Of a DNA stretch of 64,000 nt, positions 52,406-61,622 are shown piece after piece. Source of the DNA: Burkholderiales bacterium RIFCSPLOWO2_12_FULL_61_40. GTDB lineage: Bacteria; Pseudomonadota; Gammaproteobacteria; Burkholderiales; Burkholderiaceae_C. The DNA lies in NCBI GenBank assembly GCA_001770935.1, contig MESI01000094.1, forward strand, positions 1 through 64,000, read 5' to 3'. Numbering within the stretch: the stretch's first letter is position 1; every line of letters begins with the position of its first letter. The notes under the pieces were generated by a model. That model had not been told where the DNA came from, did no database searches, and saw only the letters and a list, made by a program, of their open reading frames with translations. The translations under genes and the position numbers were made by a program.

Positions 52406-53446
52406 ATGCACGACATTGTTCAAGACTACTACGGCCGCCAACTGCAACATTCCGACGACCTGAAAACCAGCGCTTGCTGCGACATCAGCCAGGTGCCGGT
52501 TTGGCTCAAGCCGCTGCTGGCGCGGATTCACCCCGAGGTGCAGGCGCGGTATTACGGCTGCGGCCTGGTCTGCCCGCCCCTGCTGCAAGGCCTGCGGGTG
52601 CTCGACCTCGGCTGCGGCTCGGGGCGCGATGTCTATGCACTGGCGCAGCTGGTGGGCCCGGCGGGCGAGGTGGTGGGGGTGGACATGACCGATGGGCAGC
52701 TGGCCGTGGCCCAGCGGCACCGCGCCTTCCACGCCCAGGCCTTTGGGTACGCCAATGTGCGCTTTGTGCAGGGCTACATCGAACGCCTGGACGCATTGGA
52801 CCTGGAGCCCGGAAGTTTTGATGTGATTGTGTCCAACTGCGTGGTCAACCTGTCGCCCGACAAGGACGCCGTGCTGCGCGGCGTGCAGCGCCTGCTGAAA
52901 CCCGGCGGCGAGTTTTTTTTCTCCGATGTGTACGCCGACCGGCGCGTGCCCAGCGCGGTGCGCAACGACCCGGTGCTCTACGGCGAATGCCTGGGCGGCG
53001 CGCTGTACTGGAACGACTTTCTGCGCCTGGCGCAGCGCCAGGGTTTTGCCGACCCGCGCCTGGTGGACGACCGGCCGCTGGCCATCACCGATCCCGAGCT
53101 GCTGGCGCGGGTGGGCAACTTGCACTTTTTCTCGGCCACCTACCGCTTGTTCAAACTGGCTGGGTTGGAGAGCGCGTGCGAAGACTACGGCCAGGCCGTG
53201 GTGTACCGTGGCAGCATCCCCGAGCACGCCGACCGCCTGGTGCTGGACAAGCACCACAGCATAGCGACCGGCCGCGTCTTCCCGGTGTGCGGCAACACCT
53301 GGCGCATGCTGCACGAGACGCGTTTTGCGCCCCACTTCCAGTTCATCGGCGATTTCAGCCGCCACTACGGTCTCTTTGCAGGCTGTGGCGCCGCCAGCCC
53401 GTTCAGCACCGACACCAGCGCCCAGGACAAGCAGGGCTGCTGCTGA
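52406..53446 (+). CDS. arsM: Arsenite S-adenosylmethionine methyltransferase ArsM
   Basis: A cytosolic enzyme of 346 residues that methylates As(III) with S-adenosylmethionine. The SAM site is VLDLGCGSGRDVYALAQLVG and the acidic residue GVDMTD. The arsenic-binding cysteines expected in ArsM are visible: the pair in KTSACCDI, one in YYGCGLVCP and one in IVSNCVVNL. The C-terminus carries an extra CGAAS and CC pair. It supplies methylated arsenic to ArsS. A good ribosome site (CGGAG) precedes the ATG. It is followed 24 bases on by the transporter gene. Confidence 0.93.
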   Translation: MHDIVQDYYGRQLQHSDDLKTSACCDISQVPVWLKPLLARIHPEVQARYYGCGLVCPPLLQGLRVLDLGCGSGRDVYALAQLVGPAGEVVGVDMTDGQLAVAQRHRAFHAQAFGYANVRFVQGYIERLDALDLEPGSFDVIVSNCVVNLSPDKDAVLRGVQRLLKPGGEFFFSDVYADRRVPSAVRNDPVLYGECLGGALYWNDFLRLAQRQGFADPRLVDDRPLAITDPELLARVGNLHFFSATYRLFKLAGLESACEDYGQAVVYRGSIPEHADRLVLDKHHSIATGRVFPVCGNTWRMLHETRFAPHFQFIGDFSRHYGLFAGCGAASPFSTDTSAQDKQGCC

Positions 53447-53470
53447 ACACACACACCGGGGAGACACACC

Positions 53471-54565
53471 GTGGAATGGCTGCTCTTTGCCACCGCCTTG
53501 CTGGTCGCTTTCAGCAACGGCGCGAACGACAACTTCAAAGGCTTTGCCACCGTCTGGGGCTCGGACACCCTGGCCTACCGCGAAGCACTCATCCTGGCCA
53601 CGCTCGCCACGGTGGCGGGCAGCCTGGCCTCCTGGTTCCTGGCCGAATCGCTGGTGCAGCAGTTCACGGGCAAGGGGCTGGTGCCGGACGCCGTCGCCAG
53701 CACCCCCCTGTTCATCATGGGCGTGGCCAGCGGCACCGCCGCCACAGTGCTGCTGGCGACCCGGCTGGGCCTGCCCGTCTCCACCACACACGCCCTGATC
53801 GGCGGCCTGATCGGCGCGGGCCTGGGCCAAAGCGGCGGTGCTGTGCATTTCGGCGCACTGGCCCAGACCTTTTTGCTGCCGCTGTTGCTCAGTCCGGTGT
53901 TGGCGGGCCTGCTGGGCTTGCTGGCCTACCGGCTGTTTCGCCTGGCGCCAGCGCACAAGGATTGCGCTTGTGTGCTGGCGCCGGAACCAATACGGCTACC
54001 GGCTGGCGACGCCACGCAGGTATTGCAGGTCTCGGCCCCCGGCCTGGTGTGGGCCCCCGCTGCCGCCTGTGACCGGCTTGCACCCGCAGTGCGGGTGTCG
54101 GTGCCGCGCAGCCTGGACCGTTTGCATGTGCTGTCGGCCATGTCGATCTGCTTTGCCCGCGGGGTCAACGACACGCCGAAGTTGACCGCCCTGCTGGTCG
54201 CCGCACAAGTGTTCAATACGCAGGCCTCCATCGCCCTGATTGGCATGGCGATGGCCCTGGGCGGGCTGATGTTTGCCAGGCGTGTGGCGCACACCATGGG
54301 CCAGCGCGTGGTGCGCATGGACCATGCCCAAGGCTTGGCCGCTAACCTGATCACGGCGGGTCTGGTGCTGTTAGCCAGCAAACTGGGCCTGCCGGTGTCC
54401 ACCACGCATGTTGCGGTGGGCTCCATTGCGGGTGTGGGCGCCAGCGCCAAGACGCTGAACTGGCCGGTACTGCGCAATGTCTTGCTGTCCTGGCTGGCCA
54501 CTTTGCCACTGGCCTTGGCCCTTGCCTTCCTTGTCCTGCGGGTTTTGCGCGAAGCGGTTTCCTAA
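53471..54565 (+). CDS. PiT-family inorganic phosphate (or arsenate) transporter
   Basis: A 364-residue membrane protein with about ten helices. It has the two inverted PiT signatures, FSNGANDNFKGFATVWG near residue 15 and ARGVNDTPKLTALLVA after the cytoplasmic loop, and the paired GLPVSTTHALIGG and GLPVSTTHVAVGS. It starts at GTG. PiT proteins move phosphate or metal-phosphate with protons and can take arsenate by mistake. As last gene of an arsenosugar operon it could bring arsenate in or restore phosphate balance. The gene ends 26 bases from the end of the convergent gene. Confidence 0.9.
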   Translation: MEWLLFATALLVAFSNGANDNFKGFATVWGSDTLAYREALILATLATVAGSLASWFLAESLVQQFTGKGLVPDAVASTPLFIMGVASGTAATVLLATRLGLPVSTTHALIGGLIGAGLGQSGGAVHFGALAQTFLLPLLLSPVLAGLLGLLAYRLFRLAPAHKDCACVLAPEPIRLPAGDATQVLQVSAPGLVWAPAAACDRLAPAVRVSVPRSLDRLHVLSAMSICFARGVNDTPKLTALLVAAQVFNTQASIALIGMAMALGGLMFARRVAHTMGQRVVRMDHAQGLAANLITAGLVLLASKLGLPVSTTHVAVGSIAGVGASAKTLNWPVLRNVLLSWLATLPLALALAFLVLRVLREAVS

Positions 54566-54591
54566 CAATGCTACGCCGCTGCCCTGAATGG

Positions 54592-55680
54592 CTACAACAG
54601 GCCCGGTAGAAAGCGGTAACGCACCCGCTGCGCATACAGCGCGTAGTCACCATCGACCCGGCGCAGGTGGTCTTCTTCGGTCAGCGCACGCATGGTGTAG
54701 ATCAGCGTCCAGCCCAGCACCGAGCCCAGGGCCTGCAGACCCAGCCATAGCGACTGGCCGAACGCTGCAGCCACCAGTGGCGCCGAGCCGATCCACCAGG
54801 CCATGTTTTTGCAGGTGTAGGCCGGGTGGCGCACCACGGCATAGGGTCCGCGTGCAACGATCCCGCGGTAGGTCAGGTTGCTGGCCTTCAAGCCAAGGGC
54901 CACCGAAGCCGAGGCGTAGAGCGCCATCAGCAGCAACAGCAGCAGGTTCATCACCAGGTGCACGGTCGGGTTGTCGTACGTCGGGAACTCGCTTTTGTAG
55001 GAGCCCAGAATGGCGACGGTGACCTGGTTAAACGGCGGGTAGCAGACCATGGCGACGGCCCAGCCCAGCCAGGTCGGATCAACCGAGCGGATCTCGTTGC
55101 CCAGGCGCGGTGATTCGACCAGGTAGCCGACGGTGAACACCAGCACATCGACGAACAAAATGAGCTGCATGGCAAACCAGAAGCCATGGCGGTTGAAGAC
55201 TTGCCCGAAATGCGCCCACAGCCCGCCGGTGGCCAGGATCGCCAGTGCGTGGACCCAGGCGCCCATGCAAAAATCCATCAGTGACACCACCATCATCGGT
55301 CCGAAGAAGCCCTTGAGCAGCGTGGCCAGCACGGCCAGCCGCTGCTCGGACGTGAGTCCCTGGCGCCATGTGGCCGCGGGCGCACGCAAAAAAGCCCATG
55401 CCACCTGGAAAAAGCGCAGCGACTTCGATGGGCGAGGACTGCGCTCGGCCAGGTAATACAGTGCCAGCAGGACCGCGTACACCAAGGCCGCAGCCTGCAG
55501 GAAGTGGTCGCCGCGGAACAGCATCGACGGCGGGCCGTACAACTGGGTGAGCTGAACGGTGTTGTACGGCGAGCCCAGGTAGATGGCGCAGGCCAGCGCC
55601 ACTAGTGCCGCCGATGCTGCCAGATTCATCACACGAAGTGCGGGCAAGGCCGGCCAGCGTGCAAAGGCCACAGAGTTCAT
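54592..55680 (-). CDS. ICMT-like/phospholipid methyltransferase-type membrane protein
   Basis: A 362-residue membrane protein with about nine helices. The C-terminal part has the isoprenylcysteine carboxyl methyltransferase/PEMT-type SAM signature, RGPYAVVRHPAYTCKNMAWW, followed by LTEEDHLRRVDGDYALYAQR, with the conserved glutamate pair. The N-terminal two thirds is a family-specific membrane region. The substrate is unknown; related proteins methylate lipids or act in steroid and phospholipid pathways. The start at 55680 is one of two close ATGs. It lies alone on the minus strand beside the arsenosugar operon, and a link to it is not shown. Confidence 0.72.
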   Translation of the reverse strand: MNSVAFARWPALPALRVMNLAASAALVALACAIYLGSPYNTVQLTQLYGPPSMLFRGDHFLQAAALVYAVLLALYYLAERSPRPSKSLRFFQVAWAFLRAPAATWRQGLTSEQRLAVLATLLKGFFGPMMVVSLMDFCMGAWVHALAILATGGLWAHFGQVFNRHGFWFAMQLILFVDVLVFTVGYLVESPRLGNEIRSVDPTWLGWAVAMVCYPPFNQVTVAILGSYKSEFPTYDNPTVHLVMNLLLLLLMALYASASVALGLKASNLTYRGIVARGPYAVVRHPAYTCKNMAWWIGSAPLVAAAFGQSLWLGLQALGSVLGWTLIYTMRALTEEDHLRRVDGDYALYAQRVRYRFLPGLL

Positions 55681-55743
55681 TGGCATCACCCTTAAGGATT
55701 TTCAGCCCTCAATCGCGGCGTGGGGTTCGCTACGACCCTTCTG

Positions 55744-56493
55744 CTACGCGGCCAAGGTAGTGCCGTTTTTGCTGGAGGTGCGCCGGCGCATGAGGAAGCT
55801 TGCCACCACGGCACCCAGGCCGAGAAACACCAGACCGCTGGAATTGGGCTCGGGAACGGTGCCCGAGGCACCGCCGCTGGTGCTGCTGCTGCCCGAGGCA
55901 CCGCCGCTGGTGCTGCTACTGCTTTGCAGCGTGATCGCCTCCGACACCAGGTCGCCAACCTTCTCGCCGCTGCTATCGACATAGCGCGCTTTGATGGAGG
56001 CTTCGTCGGCAAGGGTAAACAGAGTTCCGTTGTCCACGGTCACGTCGAAGATCCAGTCCAAGGTGCCCCCGATTGCAGTGCCTGGGCCACTGGCAATCCA
56101 ATCAGCGCACTCGAATCCGGAACCACTGCCGTCGCAACCGATGGCGCTGATGCCTCCCGGTACCAGTGCCCAACTGGCCGTGCCGTCCGGTGCGCTAAAA
56201 AGCGTGGCGTCGAAGATCGAACTGGCGACCTTGATTGCCACCGCATCAATGGCCGTAGCCGTCGGTACCACACCGCCCACACCGCCCACACCTGAGGTGT
56301 CGATGTTGAGTGTGATTCGGAAGGTCTCATGGGCCGCGTCCGTATCGGCCAGCGCCGTGCCGTCATACGACAGCGTGTAAATGCCGCCGTTGCAGGTGGG
56401 ACAGTCAGGACCGATGGGGTCGGCCGCAGCGAACTGCGAAAGAACGGCGAGCCCCGCTGCTGTAATCCAAGATTTCCAAGATAGCGTTTTCAT
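55744..56493 (-). CDS. PEP-CTERM-anchored secreted protein
   Basis: A 249-residue exported protein. After a signal peptide (ending FAAA-DP) comes a beta-rich body of unknown function with GPDCPTCNGGIYTLSYDGT and a calcium-like acidic middle. A low-complexity stretch has two exact ten-residue copies (SSSTSGGASG, 30-base tandem repeat at 55861-55920). The C-terminus is the sorting signal VPEPNSSGLVFLGLGAVVAS followed by RRR, recognised by exosortase and usually tied to exopolysaccharide production. GGAGAGGAG precedes the ATG at 56493. No exosortase gene is in the window. Confidence 0.88.
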   Translation of the reverse strand: MKTLSWKSWITAAGLAVLSQFAAADPIGPDCPTCNGGIYTLSYDGTALADTDAAHETFRITLNIDTSGVGGVGGVVPTATAIDAVAIKVASSIFDATLFSAPDGTASWALVPGGISAIGCDGSGSGFECADWIASGPGTAIGGTLDWIFDVTVDNGTLFTLADEASIKARYVDSSGEKVGDLVSEAITLQSSSSTSGGASGSSSTSGGASGTVPEPNSSGLVFLGLGAVVASFLMRRRTSSKNGTTLAA

Positions 56494-56521
56494 ACCAAAC
56501 TCCTCTCCAAGAATTAACGAA

Positions 56522-56544
56522 CCTGCGTTCAAATTGAACGCAGG
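56522..56544 (-). promoter_or_regulatory. Perfect 23-base palindrome ahead of the PEP-CTERM gene
   Basis: CCTGCGTTCAA-A-TTGAACGCAGG has 11-base arms and a single central base. It lies 29 bases before the start codon and could be an operator or a leader hairpin. No T-run supports a terminator for the upstream subtilase gene. Confidence 0.45.
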
Positions 56545-56681
56545 GCATCGTCACGCAAGAGTTAGGCCAAATTCGCTAAGCTATTGAATCACAAGGATTT
56601 TCCTGTGGATGGCTAGGGGTTGCGGGGAGTGGTTGTAAAGGTTTTCGACACCGCGACTGGGAAGGGCATTCGGCAAAGGAC

Positions 56682-58487
56682 TCATCGGCTGACCTGGATT
56701 GTCGTTGCCGTTTGATTGCCCGCAGCGTCCCGGACCACGGCCTGGATCGTGTGGCTTCCGTGCGAAACCTTGCGGGTGTTCCAGTTGTAGGACAGGCTGG
56801 CACCGGAGGCCGTGGCCCGCAGCCCGCCGTCGATGTAGAGTGACTGCCGGATGCCCGCAGCGCCAGCGTTGTCGCTGGCGCTCACTTTGACCGATACGGT
56901 GCCGGACACACGGGCGCCGCTGGCGGGGTTGGTGATCTGTACCGTGGGGGCGGTGGTGTCGGCCGCCACCGCGTTCGACACGCCGACCGACACCGCGCTC
57001 GACGCCTTGCTGTTGCCGGCGGCATCAAAGGCGTAGGCCGCCAGGCTGGCGCTGCCGTTGGCAACCGTGCGGCTGTCCCAGCTGAATGCAAAGGGGCTGG
57101 ACGTGTCAGTCGCCACGGTGCTGCCGTTGACGCGCAACTCCACCCTTGTGACGCCCACGTTGTCGCTGGCGCTGACATTGACCGCCACCACGCTGCTGAC
57201 GCTGGCGCCCCCCGTCGGGGAGGTGATCGCCACGCTGGGCGCCTGGGTATCCGAGGTCGAGGCGGTGGCTGCAACCGCTGCGTTCACTGCAGCCGCCGCA
57301 TTGACCCGTCCATAGCCGTAGTAAGCGTCACGCCCGGCCGTCCCCAGGTCCACGGCCGTGGACGTCAGCAGGCTTTCGATCGTGGTGTTGGGCAGGTCGG
57401 GCCGCGCGGCCATCATCAAGGCCACGGTGCCCGCGGCGACCGGGCTGGCAAAGGAGGTGCCCCACCATTGGCCGTAGCCACCGCCGCGCGTCGTCGTCCA
57501 GATGGTGGTGCCCGGGGCGGCGACGGTGACGAAATTGCCATAACTGGACCACGTGGTTTTGACGTCGGTCTGTTCGACCGCCGAGACCGAAATCATGGTG
57601 GTGCCCGGTGTGATGTTTTCGTTGATCCCGTTGTTGCCGGCCGCCACCACCACCAGGCCCCCCTTGTTCTTCATGTACTGCGCCGCCGTTTGCACCGTGC
57701 TGTTGCCAGGCACGCCGCCAAAACTGATGTTGGCGACCCGGGCGCCGTGGTCCGCCGCGTAGGCGAGTGCCTGCGCAATGCTGCTGCCCGTGGCGTTGCC
57801 GCTCAGGTCGCAGATGCGCATCGGCATGATGCGGGCTGCACCGGCCACGCCGGCCACGCCGACACTGTTGTTCATGCTGGCTGCAGCGGTGCCTGCCACC
57901 GCGGTGCCGTGGCCTGTCACGTCGGCGGTATTGCTGTTGTTGTCGTAGACGTTCCAGCCCGGCACGATGCGGGCGGCGAGGTCGGGGTGGCTGGCGTCGA
58001 CCCCGGTGTCGAGCACCGCAATGACCACCCCAGTGCCCTGGGAACGGTCCCAGGCGGTTGTGGCGCCGATCTTCGCCAAATGCCACTCGCTGCCAAGGTA
58101 GGGGTCGTTGGGCACAAAGGCCGGTTTGACGATGGCATCCAACTCGGCAAATTTGAGATGGGGGTTGTGTTCGAGCTGGCTGAGCACGGCCTGCTCGGAC
58201 ATGCCGGGCGGCAGGTCAATGATGAAGAGGTCGGTTTTGCCGATGCGACGTGACTTGCCGCCATGCGGCTTGAGGATCTCCGCCAACTCGGTGTCCGGCA
58301 ATCCGGCACGGGTTTGCACCACGAGCCGCCCCTTGACCCATTCGCTGGGCTGGGCGGCTTGCACCGTGCCCCAGGTCGATATGCCCATCATGAGCGTTGC
58401 AGCCAGGCACACGGCGTGGCGGGTGGAAAAAAGACGAGTTTTGCCAGACGAACGGCCGCTGTTGCGGCCTGTGAAAGTGGAGCCCAT
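56682..58487 (-). CDS. Secreted subtilisin-like (S8) serine protease with C-terminal Ig-like domains
   Basis: A 601-residue exported protease. A signal peptide (about residues 23-44) is followed by a fervidolysin-like propeptide (VKGRLVVQTRAGLPDTELAE). The S8 domain contains the catalytic Asp in VIAVLDTGVDASHPDL, His in VTGHGTAVAGTAAAS, the oxyanion Asn in VVVAAGNNG and Ser in GTSFASPVAAGTVAL. Two beta-sandwich Ig-like repeats follow (DTQAPSVAITSPTGGASVSS and DTTAPTVQITNPASGARVSG). A predicted c-di-GMP riboswitch in the leader suggests control by the second messenger, in keeping with biofilm matrix functions. Confidence 0.93.
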   Translation of the reverse strand: MGSTFTGRNSGRSSGKTRLFSTRHAVCLAATLMMGISTWGTVQAAQPSEWVKGRLVVQTRAGLPDTELAEILKPHGGKSRRIGKTDLFIIDLPPGMSEQAVLSQLEHNPHLKFAELDAIVKPAFVPNDPYLGSEWHLAKIGATTAWDRSQGTGVVIAVLDTGVDASHPDLAARIVPGWNVYDNNSNTADVTGHGTAVAGTAAASMNNSVGVAGVAGAARIMPMRICDLSGNATGSSIAQALAYAADHGARVANISFGGVPGNSTVQTAAQYMKNKGGLVVVAAGNNGINENITPGTTMISVSAVEQTDVKTTWSSYGNFVTVAAPGTTIWTTTRGGGYGQWWGTSFASPVAAGTVALMMAARPDLPNTTIESLLTSTAVDLGTAGRDAYYGYGRVNAAAAVNAAVAATASTSDTQAPSVAITSPTGGASVSSVVAVNVSASDNVGVTRVELRVNGSTVATDTSSPFAFSWDSRTVANGSASLAAYAFDAAGNSKASSAVSVGVSNAVAADTTAPTVQITNPASGARVSGTVSVKVSASDNAGAAGIRQSLYIDGGLRATASGASLSYNWNTRKVSHGSHTIQAVVRDAAGNQTATTIQVSR

Positions 58488-58617
58488 TGACGTTACCTTT
58501 TGTGAACCATGGGCTCCACCCCATCCTGCAGGTTCTACACAGACGTCTTCTCACAGCAGCGCGCGGCTACCGCTCCGGCGCACGACGCATCGTCGGTGCG
58601 AACCGGTGTGTTGTCTG

Positions 58618-58702
58618 GCAGTCCTGCAGTCATGGGGCTTGCGCCCGTTAGACCGATGACTTTGCGTCCCGCGCTTTCGCGCGGTTTGCCCTTTGCAGAT
58701 CA
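58618..58702 (-). ncRNA. Predicted c-di-GMP-I (GEMM) riboswitch upstream of the subtilase gene
   Basis: On the minus strand the GEMM-I core is visible: GGGCAAACC (58691-58683), a stem closed by a GAAA tetraloop (58678-58675), the highly conserved GGGACGCAAAG (58670-58660), then a second stem whose TCAT (58659-58656) pairs with ATGA (58633-58630). The GAAA tetraloop and its receptor are hallmarks of the c-di-GMP-I class. It lies about 130 bases before the protease ATG, on the same strand. The 58703-59088 region otherwise shows nothing clear. Confidence 0.82.
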
Positions 58703-59088
58703 ACTCTGCGGCGTGAGACAGTTGCTACTGCATCTTTCAGATGTGCCGGTTTTTTATTTGCTCACGGTGCTATTGTGGCCATCATGGCGGCTTCGGCATG
58801 GAACAGTCTGGCATTGATGTGTAACGGTATGTATACCGCTATTGAACCGTCAGATGCCCCGAAAATACCCTGTCGGTGCAGGCACAGCGTTGTATGGGCG
58901 GACTGTGCGGCGGTTACAGCCGGTCACAAATTCCGTGCAAGACCGGCATCGCCGTTGCGGTTTGTCAATGGGACGAGCTGAAACTTTTGGACACTTTGTC
59001 CCGAAAATATGAATTTGCGCTGTTCTTGGACACCGGTATGCCGCGCAAACTCGGGCCATTGTGGTGCCGCAATCAGGGGGACATCACC

Positions 59089-60237
59089 GTGATCAATCCA
59101 TACGATGCCGAAATGGGCAACGCCGACAGTGCGGCACGCTTCAGGATGATGGCGCAGACCGCAGTCGACGCTATCGTCTCGGCCAATCCGGATGGCATTA
59201 TTGTTTTTTGGAACGATGCCGCCGAGAAAATGTTTGGCTATAGCGCTGGTGCCGCCATTGGCCAGCCCCTCACCCTGCTGATGCCCGAACGCTACCGCCT
59301 GCCACATCGGCAGGGTTTTGTTCGCTACATGCAAACCGGAGTGGCGCATTTGATTGGCGGAACAGTCGAGGTGCATGGCCTTACGCGCGAAGGCCACGAG
59401 TTTCCGATCGAACTTTCGCTGTCCGTCTGGAACGGTATTCACGGCCCGTGCTTTACCGCCATCATCCGCGATATCAGTGCTCGCAAGAAGATCGAACTGG
59501 CACTTCAGCAAAAGACCGTCGAACTGGAAAAGGCAAATTCGGCCAAGGACAGCTTCCTGGCCAGCATGTCCCACGAATTGCGTACGCCCCTGAACGCCAT
59601 TATTGGTTTCACAGGAACTCTTTTGATGCAACTGCACGGCCCCCTGACACCCGAGCAGGTGACGAAACTCAGCACCATCCAGTCCAGCGCCAAGCATCTG
59701 CGCTCGCTGATCAACGACATTCTCAATGTGGCCGAGATCGACTCCGGTACGATGGAGCTTCATCCCGAGCCGATTTTTTGCAGTGACATCCTCGAAGAGG
59801 TGGCCGCCCGTCTGCGTCCGGCAGCCTTGAATAAAGGGCTGTTGTTCGAGGTGGCACCCATGCCGCAAGACATCCAGATACATACCGACCGGCGCATTCT
59901 CAGCCAGATCCTCAGCCATCTTGTCAACAACGCCATCAAGTACACCGAGCAAGGGCGTGTCGAAATTTGTTGTAACCGGCGCAAGGAACATGAGCACCAC
60001 TACGTTGACATCAGTATTTCGGACACCGGCATTGGAATCCGCCCTGAGGACCAGCGGCGGCTGTTCCAGGCCTTTACCCAAGTGGATACCTCCAGCACGC
60101 GCCGCCATGGGGGTGCCGGGCTGGGCTTGCACCTGTCCCGCAAGCTGGCGGCCCTGATCGGCGGTGTGATCAGCTTCCACAGTGAATTCGGACGTGGCAG
60201 CACCTTCACCCTCACCCTGGAAGGGCAGGTACCCTGA
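59089..60237 (+). CDS. PAS-domain sensor histidine kinase
   Basis: A soluble kinase of 382 residues. The PAS domain covers residues 18-135 (AQTAVDAIVSANPDGIIVFW, NDAAEKMFGYSAGAAIGQPL). The kinase core has the phospho-acceptor histidine in ASMSHELRTPLNAIIGFTG, the N box in LVNNAIKYTEQG, SDTGIGI and GGAGLGL. No membrane helix is present, so it senses a cytosolic signal. The GTG at 59089 has GGGGGA seven bases upstream; a longer frame from 58876 has no support. No response regulator adjoins it. Confidence 0.88.
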   Translation: MINPYDAEMGNADSAARFRMMAQTAVDAIVSANPDGIIVFWNDAAEKMFGYSAGAAIGQPLTLLMPERYRLPHRQGFVRYMQTGVAHLIGGTVEVHGLTREGHEFPIELSLSVWNGIHGPCFTAIIRDISARKKIELALQQKTVELEKANSAKDSFLASMSHELRTPLNAIIGFTGTLLMQLHGPLTPEQVTKLSTIQSSAKHLRSLINDILNVAEIDSGTMELHPEPIFCSDILEEVAARLRPAALNKGLLFEVAPMPQDIQIHTDRRILSQILSHLVNNAIKYTEQGRVEICCNRRKEHEHHYVDISISDTGIGIRPEDQRRLFQAFTQVDTSSTRRHGGAGLGLHLSRKLAALIGGVISFHSEFGRGSTFTLTLEGQVP

Positions 60238-60245
60238 AGCGGCAC

Positions 60246-61583
60246 TCAGCCCCTGGGGTCACCCACCGGCCGCGTATCCGAAAGCTGGCGGATCTGCGAA
60301 GTCGTCAGCGCCAGCAGCACCAGGCCCACCAGCAGCGCGCCGCAGCCCGCGAACATCTGGCCCAGGGTCACGCTGCGCAGCAGCCAGCCCGCCACGGCAG
60401 CCGACATCGGCGCCAGGCCCATGAAGATGAACATGAACAGGCTCATGGCGCGCCCCAACATGGACGGCGGCACCTGCCGCTGCAGCCAGGTGAAGACCGC
60501 CACCTGCATGAAGCCGCCCAGCAGCCCGATGGTTCCCATCAGCGCCGCGCCCTGCCAGGTCGCGCTGATCTGCCCCATGGGCATGAACAGCAGGCCGATG
60601 ATTCCGTCCACCAGCAGCAGGGTCAGGCCCAGGCTGCCCACGCGCAGATGGGGCTGGATGCCCGAAAGCACCATGCCCACCAAGGTGCCGGCGCCGTGTG
60701 CCCCCAGCATGATGCCGAAGGCGGCCGCGCCCAGGTCCAGTTGCGTGGCGGCCAGCACCGGCAGCGCAATCTGCACCGGCCCGTGGATCAGCAGCGCGAT
60801 GGCACCCCAATAGAGAAAGCAACTGCGCAGCGCGGTGTCATGCCAGAAAAAGCGCAGGCCTTCGGCCACTGCGGACAATACGGCTTGCGCGGCGGGGGCG
60901 CTTCTCGTGGCCAGTGGCACAACCTTGGCCAGCGTCCAGGCCGACAGGGCGAAGCTGAGGGCATCCAGTGCAAAGGCCACCCCGGTGCCGCGCGAGGCGG
61001 CGCCCGAGCCTTGCGGGCCGTCGCCAAACAGTGCAATCAGCAATCCGGCCAGCAGCGGCCCCAGAAACATGGAGGCCTGGCGCAGGCCCAGCATCACGCT
61101 GTTGGCGGCCTGCAGTTGCGCGGGCGCTACCACCGAGGGCAGCATCGCGGTGCCCGAGGGAATGCTGAACGCCGTGGACAGGCCGATGGCCAGCGCCAGC
61201 AGGTAAACCATCCACAGGCTGAGTCCATCCCAGAACACCAGCGCGGCCAGCACCCCCAGCAGCACGGTGTTCACATACTTGGTGAGCATCAGCACCTGCT
61301 TGGGCGAATGGCGGTCCACCAGGGCGCCGCCGACCAGCATGAACAGCGCTCGCGGCACGCTGATGAGGGCCAGCACCGTGCCCAGCACCAGGGTGTCGCC
61401 GGTCATGGTCAGCACCAGCCAGGGCAAGGCGATCAGGGTGAACTGGTCGCCCAGCATGGAAATGACGGCGCCGCCGAGCATCCACAGAAAGTTGCGGTCG
61501 CGAAACAACAGGGCGCGCCCGGTGGGGGCAGGGCCGGGTGGACGGGGGGAAGAGGACGACGAGGGTGGGCGGGATGTCTGCAT
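60246..61583 (-). CDS. MFS-family exporter (EntS/MFS_3-like)
   Basis: A 445-residue membrane protein with about 12 helices. Motifs are RDRNFLWMLGGAVISMLGDQ in the first helix, VDRHSPKQVLMLT as the loop 2-3 signature, and a matching second-half loop. It resembles the MFS_3 group (drug or siderophore export). A proline/serine-rich N-terminus precedes the first helix. It lies 39 bases downstream of a TipA-type regulator on the same strand, so the regulator probably controls the pair, as in multidrug-responsive loci. Confidence 0.88.
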   Translation of the reverse strand: MQTSRPPSSSSSPRPPGPAPTGRALLFRDRNFLWMLGGAVISMLGDQFTLIALPWLVLTMTGDTLVLGTVLALISVPRALFMLVGGALVDRHSPKQVLMLTKYVNTVLLGVLAALVFWDGLSLWMVYLLALAIGLSTAFSIPSGTAMLPSVVAPAQLQAANSVMLGLRQASMFLGPLLAGLLIALFGDGPQGSGAASRGTGVAFALDALSFALSAWTLAKVVPLATRSAPAAQAVLSAVAEGLRFFWHDTALRSCFLYWGAIALLIHGPVQIALPVLAATQLDLGAAAFGIMLGAHGAGTLVGMVLSGIQPHLRVGSLGLTLLLVDGIIGLLFMPMGQISATWQGAALMGTIGLLGGFMQVAVFTWLQRQVPPSMLGRAMSLFMFIFMGLAPMSAAVAGWLLRSVTLGQMFAGCGALLVGLVLLALTTSQIRQLSDTRPVGDPRG

Positions 61584-61622
61584 GCGGATTCCTTGGGGAG
61601 TGAAGCCGCAGACTGTGAAGCC

